Shown in pieces: positions 60,104-64,000 of a DNA stretch of 64,000 nucleotides (position 1 is its first letter; each line of letters begins with the position of its first letter). The DNA lies in contig NZ_PVBM01000003.1 in NCBI RefSeq assembly GCF_002968575.1, forward strand, positions 248,001-312,000, given 5' to 3'. The translations under genes and the position numbers were made by a program. The notes under the pieces are model-generated. The model did no database searches. It was not told the origin of the DNA and saw only the letters and a program-made list of their open reading frames with translations. Source of the DNA: Neorhizobium huautlense. Lineage in GTDB: Bacteria > Pseudomonadota > Alphaproteobacteria > Rhizobiales > Rhizobiaceae.

Positions 60104-60175
60104 ACTCCCTCCGCCAGCATGATCTGGTTCAGGTTCAAAGGGTACTTCTCAGCCCGGCAACCCGGACGCCCCTGT
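60104..60175 (-). promoter_or_regulatory. TPP riboswitch (Thi box) upstream of thiMED
   Basis: On the minus strand the conserved aptamer blocks appear in order: GGGG at the 5' stem, GGGCTGAGA, ACCCTTTGAACCTGA, then CAGATCATGCTGGCG and AGGGA closing P1. The aptamer ends about 62 bases before the thiM ATG. In this group the switch usually blocks ribosome access when TPP is bound. No convincing terminator follows the aptamer, which favours translational control. Confidence 0.93.
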
Positions 60176-60237
60176 CTGAGGCAAGGACTAGCGCATATGC
60201 CGCCATGGGCGCCAGCGATTTTTGTCAAAAAAACTAC

Positions 60238-60268
60238 TTGTAGCTCTAGTCGCTAGAGGTTGTAGTTA
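60238..60268 (+). promoter_or_regulatory. MerR-type metal-responsive promoter of the P1B ATPase gene
   Basis: TTGTAG (-35, 60238-60243) and TAGTTA (-10, 60263-60268) are separated by 19 bases, longer than the usual 17. The spacer contains the palindrome CTCTAG-TCG-CTAGAG. This is the hallmark of promoters twisted open by ZntR/CueR/PbrR-type regulators. No regulator gene adjoins it in the window. Confidence 0.82.
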
Positions 60269-60296
60269 TGGTACCCGATCCCAGGCGGAGAGAAAG

Positions 60297-62489
60297 ATGA
60301 CAGCAAAGAATCAGGCTCGTTACAAGATCGGCGGAATGGATTGCGCAAGTTGCGCGGCAAAGATCGACACAGCAGTTCGACGCATTCCCGGCGTCCAGGA
60401 TGTTTCCGTTTCTGTTGCTGCAGGCACGATGATGGTCAGCCATGATGGAACGTGCGACCTGCCAGTGATCGAAACGAAGGTTACCGGGCTTGGTTACTCG
60501 CTGCGCGCTCTTGGGCAGAAGTCGCCTCGACCAGCAGAGCTGCCGGATCACGGCCTTGATCATGAAGGTCACGACCATGGTCTCCCCGAGACGAAAGATC
60601 TTGCAGGATTGCATGAGCACGATCGCATGGACGGATTGTGGTGGAAGAGCGCCAAAGGACGGCTGACGATACTGGCAGGTATTGCACTGGCAGCAGCTTA
60701 TGGGGTCGGGCACCTGGTTCCGGCCTACGACACCTATATCTTCGTAGCCGCCATGCTCGTCGGCTTGGTGCCGATCGCCCGCCGCGCCGTCATGGCGGCC
60801 TTGGCGGGTACGCCGTTTTCGATCGAGATGCTGATGACCATCGCTGCCCTTGGTGCCGTGGTCATCGATGCGTCGGAGGAAGCGGCGGCGGTGGTCTTCC
60901 TATTCCTCGTCGGGGAGCTTCTGGAAGGTGTCGCCGCCGGCAAAGCGCGCCAGAGTATTCAAAGCCTGACGGCACTGGTGCCGAAGACCGCGCTGCTGGA
61001 AATAAACGGCAAGACACGAGAAGTACCGGCAGAAGATCTTGGGATCGGATCGATCATCCTGGTGCGGCCAGGCGACCGCATCTCTGCGGACGGCATCATT
61101 GTCGCCGGCGAAAGCGCAATCAATGAAGCGCCGGTGACGGGCGAGAGCATATCGGTCGTAAAGACTGTCGGCGATGCGGTTTTCGCCGGCACGGTGAATG
61201 GAGACGCGGCCCTGCGGGTGCAAGTGACAGCGGCTTCCGCCGACAATACCATCGCCCGGATTGTGCGCCTGGTCGAGGAAGCGCAGGAAAGCAACGCACC
61301 GACCGAACGCTTCATCGACCGCTTTTCGCGCTATTATACGCCAGCCGTCGTGGTCGTCGCAGCGCTGGTCGCAGTGTTGCCGCCACTTATCACTGGTGAA
61401 GCCTGGGAAGGTTGGATCTACAAAGGGCTTGCCATTCTTCTGATCGGCTGCCCTTGTGCGTTGGTCATCTCAACGCCTGCTGCAATTGCTGCGTCACTGT
61501 CCTCCGGTGCCAGGCGCGGTCTGTTGATGAAAGGCGGTGCGGTCCTCGAAATGGTGGGCAAGGTCACAGCCATCGCGCTGGACAAAACCGGCACGTTGAC
61601 CGCCGGTAAGCCTCGGGTAACCGATGTGATTGCCTTCGGGCGTAATGCCGATGAGGTGCTTCGCATCGCTGCCGCGCTCGAAACCGGGTCCAGTCATCCG
61701 CTGGCGATGGCCATTCTCGCCAAGGCTGCGGACGATGAAGTAGACATTCCTGCCGCGAGCGATGCGAGGGCGCTTGGCGGCGAGGGTATAACGGCGGTCG
61801 TCGAGGGCCAGGAGGCCTTCCTGGGTTCGCCGAAAGCAGCGGCCGATCGGGTTTCGCTGTCCATGGCGCATCGGCGGCAGATCGCCGGCCTTAATGATGA
61901 GGGTAAGACCGTATCCGTGTTGATCGCGGCCGGGGTGCTGGCCGGCGCGATCGCCATGCGCGACGAACCGCGGCCCGACGCGAAAGAGGGCTTGAAAGCG
62001 CTGACGAATGCCGGCGTCCGGACGGTCATGTTGACAGGCGATAACGCCCGTACCGCGAGCGCGATCGGCAAGGATCTCGGCCTCGAGGTGCATGCCGAGC
62101 TGATGCCTGAGGACAAGCAGCGGATCATTGCGGAATTGAAACGCAAGGGTTTTACAGTTGGCAAGGTGGGTGATGGTATCAACGATGCGCCGGCCTTGGC
62201 GGCGGCGGACGTCGGCATCGCCATGGGCGGGGGCACGGATGTGGCGCTCGAAACGGCCGACGCCGCGGTACTTCACGGCCGTGTACGCGACATTGCCGAC
62301 ATGATCGAGTTGTCGAAGCGCACGATGCGCAACATCCACCAGAACATTGCCATTGCTCTCGGCCTGAAGGCCGTCTTCCTTGTAACCACGGTTCTCGGTG
62401 TGACCGGGCTCTGGCCGGCAATTCTGGCGGATACCGGTGCCACTGTGCTTGTCACGCTCAATGCGCTGCGTCTGCTACGCGGTCGGTGA
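60297..62489 (+). CDS. zntA: Heavy-metal-exporting P1B-type ATPase (ZntA/CadA-like, Zn/Cd/Pb)
   Basis: 730-residue cation pump. An N-terminal metal-binding domain with GMDCASC (about 14-20) is followed by a His-rich linker (DHGLDHEGHDHG, HEHD), membrane helices, the metal-site CPCAL, the phosphorylation motif DKTGT, the SSHPLA motif and GDGINDAPAL. CPC plus the His/Asp-rich linker points to divalent Zn/Cd/Pb rather than Cu. The start at 60297 follows GGAG; the longer frame runs through the promoter. It overlaps the convergent alpha-glucosidase gene end by 15 bases. Confidence 0.9.
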   Translation: MTAKNQARYKIGGMDCASCAAKIDTAVRRIPGVQDVSVSVAAGTMMVSHDGTCDLPVIETKVTGLGYSLRALGQKSPRPAELPDHGLDHEGHDHGLPETKDLAGLHEHDRMDGLWWKSAKGRLTILAGIALAAAYGVGHLVPAYDTYIFVAAMLVGLVPIARRAVMAALAGTPFSIEMLMTIAALGAVVIDASEEAAAVVFLFLVGELLEGVAAGKARQSIQSLTALVPKTALLEINGKTREVPAEDLGIGSIILVRPGDRISADGIIVAGESAINEAPVTGESISVVKTVGDAVFAGTVNGDAALRVQVTAASADNTIARIVRLVEEAQESNAPTERFIDRFSRYYTPAVVVVAALVAVLPPLITGEAWEGWIYKGLAILLIGCPCALVISTPAAIAASLSSGARRGLLMKGGAVLEMVGKVTAIALDKTGTLTAGKPRVTDVIAFGRNADEVLRIAAALETGSSHPLAMAILAKAADDEVDIPAASDARALGGEGITAVVEGQEAFLGSPKAAADRVSLSMAHRRQIAGLNDEGKTVSVLIAAGVLAGAIAMRDEPRPDAKEGLKALTNAGVRTVMLTGDNARTASAIGKDLGLEVHAELMPEDKQRIIAELKRKGFTVGKVGDGINDAPALAAADVGIAMGGGTDVALETADAAVLHGRVRDIADMIELSKRTMRNIHQNIAIALGLKAVFLVTTVLGVTGLWPAILADTGATVLVTLNALRLLRGR

Positions 62490-64000
62490 AAGGATGGCAA
62501 ATGCCTCATAGGGTTTGAGTTCCACAACCGGACCAAGGTTGTCGATGGGGTGGTAATTTGTGATCAGGCATCGGCCGGTGGTCTTCAATTCATCCGGTAT
62601 GGTCAAAGATACTTCCCGTGCGGTGAAGTTGGCGATGACGACCAGCCGCTCATGGTCGAGGCTGCGGGAATAGACAAAAACGTCCGGATGCTGATCCAGC
62701 CAGGACTGATAAAGCCCATAGACGATAACCGGATGTGCTTTCCTTAGGGCGATCAGCTGCCGGTAGTGGTTCCAGACCGAACGTTCGTCGGTCATGGCAG
62801 CTTCTGCATTGATCGTTGTATAATTGGGGTTGACCTCTATCCACGGCACGCCGGAGGAAAAGCCGCCATGGGGCGCAGCGCTCCATTGCATCGGCGTACG
62901 CGCATTGTCACGTGCGTTGTCATTGGCGCCTGTGATGAATTCCTCCGGCGACAGCCCGGCCTCGATGTGCAGGCGGTGCATGTTGAGGGTCTCGATATCC
63001 CGATATTGATCTATCTTGGTAAAGGGGACGTTGGTCATCCCGATTTCTTCGCCCTGATAGATGAAGGGTGTGCCCTTCAAGAGATGCAGCACGGTCGCCA
63101 GCATCTTGGCGGATTCGGACGGATAGCCGCGGGAGTCGCCATATTTGGAGACGGCGCGGGGCAGGTCGTGGTTTCCCCAGAAAAGGGAGTTCCATCCGTC
63201 TTCCGACAACGCATATTGCCATTTGCTGAGCACCGACTTCAGCTTCACGAGATCGAAGGGCTTGGAGCGCCACTTGCCGTAGACTTCGTCCCATTGCTGC
63301 GTGACATGCTCGAACTGGAAGACCATCGAAAGTTCGTTGCGATCGCGCCCGGTATAGAGCAAGGCCGAACCCGGCGTCGCGCTCCAGGCTTCGCCGACGG
63401 TAAGAATGTTGCGGCCACCGAAGGTTTCGCGGTTCATTTCCTGCAGATAGTCGTGCAGATGCGGCCCGTCCTTCACCAGTTCCTGGTCGACCTGCTTGCC
63501 GATATAGTCGATGACGTCCATGCGAAAGCCGGCAATGCCACGTTCGAGCCACCAGTTCATCATGTCGTAGATTTCTCGCCGGACCTTCGGGTTTTCCCAG
63601 TTGAGATCCGGCTGGCGACGGGAGAAGAGGTGGAGGTAATATTCCCCGGTTTGAGGATCGAGCGTCCAGGCCGGTCCGCCAAAGGAAGACATGAGGCCAT
63701 TCGGAGGGGCGCCGTCGGGACCGGGTTTTCGCCAAATATAGAAGTCGCGATAGGGATTGCTGGGGGACTTGCGGGCTTCGAGAAACCAGGGATGTTCGTC
63801 GGACGTGTGGTTGACGACCAGATCCAGGACGATCCCGATACCGCGTTTCCTGGCCTCGGCTATCAGGCGATCGAAATCCGCCAGGGTGCCGAACTCGGGA
63901 GCAATGTCTCGGTAATCGGAAATATCATAGCCGTTGTCGTCCATTGGCGACTTGTAGATCGGTGAAAGCCAGATGACGTCGATGCCGAGATATTTTAGAT
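62475..64000 (-). CDS. GH13 alpha-glucosidase / oligo-1,6-glucosidase (N-terminus outside window)
   Basis: The frame remains open to the right edge (IDVIWLSPIYKSPMDDNGYDISDY precedes the ATG at 63944), so the ATG is internal; about 508 residues are visible. GH13 motifs: VLDLVVNHTSDEHPWF, GFRMDVID with the nucleophile Asp, VGEAW with the acid/base Glu, and FWGNHDLPRAVSKYGD. It hydrolyses terminal alpha-glucosides such as maltose, trehalulose or sucrose isomers; rhizobial AglA is the closest remembered relative, often beside aglEFGK transport genes that would lie outside this window. Confidence 0.9.
   Translation of the reverse strand, partial: LKYLGIDVIWLSPIYKSPMDDNGYDISDYRDIAPEFGTLADFDRLIAEARKRGIGIVLDLVVNHTSDEHPWFLEARKSPSNPYRDFYIWRKPGPDGAPPNGLMSSFGGPAWTLDPQTGEYYLHLFSRRQPDLNWENPKVRREIYDMMNWWLERGIAGFRMDVIDYIGKQVDQELVKDGPHLHDYLQEMNRETFGGRNILTVGEAWSATPGSALLYTGRDRNELSMVFQFEHVTQQWDEVYGKWRSKPFDLVKLKSVLSKWQYALSEDGWNSLFWGNHDLPRAVSKYGDSRGYPSESAKMLATVLHLLKGTPFIYQGEEIGMTNVPFTKIDQYRDIETLNMHRLHIEAGLSPEEFITGANDNARDNARTPMQWSAAPHGGFSSGVPWIEVNPNYTTINAEAAMTDERSVWNHYRQLIALRKAHPVIVYGLYQSWLDQHPDVFVYSRSLDHERLVVIANFTAREVSLTIPDELKTTGRCLITNYHPIDNLGPVVELKPYEAFAILSPTA

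Noticed and set aside
62766-63965. Plus-strand 399-codon open frame opposite the alpha-glucosidase
   Set aside because: Antisense shadow of a clear GH13 enzyme; no recognisable protein features.

Overview
The window looks like chromosomal DNA of an alphaproteobacterium of the family Rhizobiaceae (Agrobacterium/Rhizobium/Neorhizobium-like). It is GC-rich and densely coded, with many ATGA-type stop/start overlaps. The type VI secretion (T6SS) locus follows the gene order known from Agrobacterium tumefaciens: a long imp operon on one strand and a divergent clpV-hcp-vgrG operon. A rhizobial hut (histidine utilisation) cluster with hutXWV transport genes and a thiMED thiamine-salvage operon follow. 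No rRNA, tRNA or CRISPR was seen.

Layout. 1-3.1 kb: end of a branched-chain amino-acid ABC transporter (livHMGF). 3.2-4.7 kb: acetyl-CoA hydrolase/CoA-transferase. 4.9-6.0 kb: outer-membrane polysaccharide export lipoprotein. 6.0-24.7 kb (minus strand): T6SS operon tssA-tssB-tssC-tssC-tagJ-tssE-tssF-tssG-fha-tssK-tssL-tssM-tagF/pppA-ppkA. tssL carries an apparent frameshift that detaches its OmpA-like domain. 25.0-35.5 kb (plus strand): clpV, hcp, an RNase A-like toxin with a CdiI-type immunity protein, vgrG, a DUF2169 adaptor, a PAAR-like/Ntox15 DNase effector and its Tdi-like immunity protein.

35.5-45.2 kb is the accessory part. It holds a TPR-gene scar, three tandem paralogues of an unrecognised small protein (one with a premature stop, one frameshifted, one intact), two TPR genes, a divergent remnant of the hutC 3' end, an ankyrin gene, an IS3-family element carrying two different IS110-family insertions, an IS-truncated and frameshifted leucine-rich-repeat gene, and a YdeI-family gene. 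I read it as a store of immunity-like genes being gained and lost downstream of the T6SS effectors.

45.3-57.8 kb: hutC (repressor), then divergent hutF-hutX-hutW-hutV-hutH-like-hutI-hutH-hutG-hutU-hutD, giving uptake and full degradation of histidine. The first of the two lyase paralogues lacks the Ala-Ser-Gly triad that forms the MIO cofactor. 57.8-60.2 kb (minus strand): thiM-thiE-thiD behind a TPP riboswitch. 60.2-62.5 kb: a Zn/Cd/Pb-type P1B ATPase with a MerR-type 19-bp-spacer promoter. 62.5-64 kb: a GH13 alpha-glucosidase running off the right edge.

The T6SS machine, its phosphorylation switch (PpkA, TagF-PppA, Fha, TssL Thr14) and its two effector/immunity pairs form one functional unit. 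All functional assignments rest on reading the sequence against remembered families; no database search was run.
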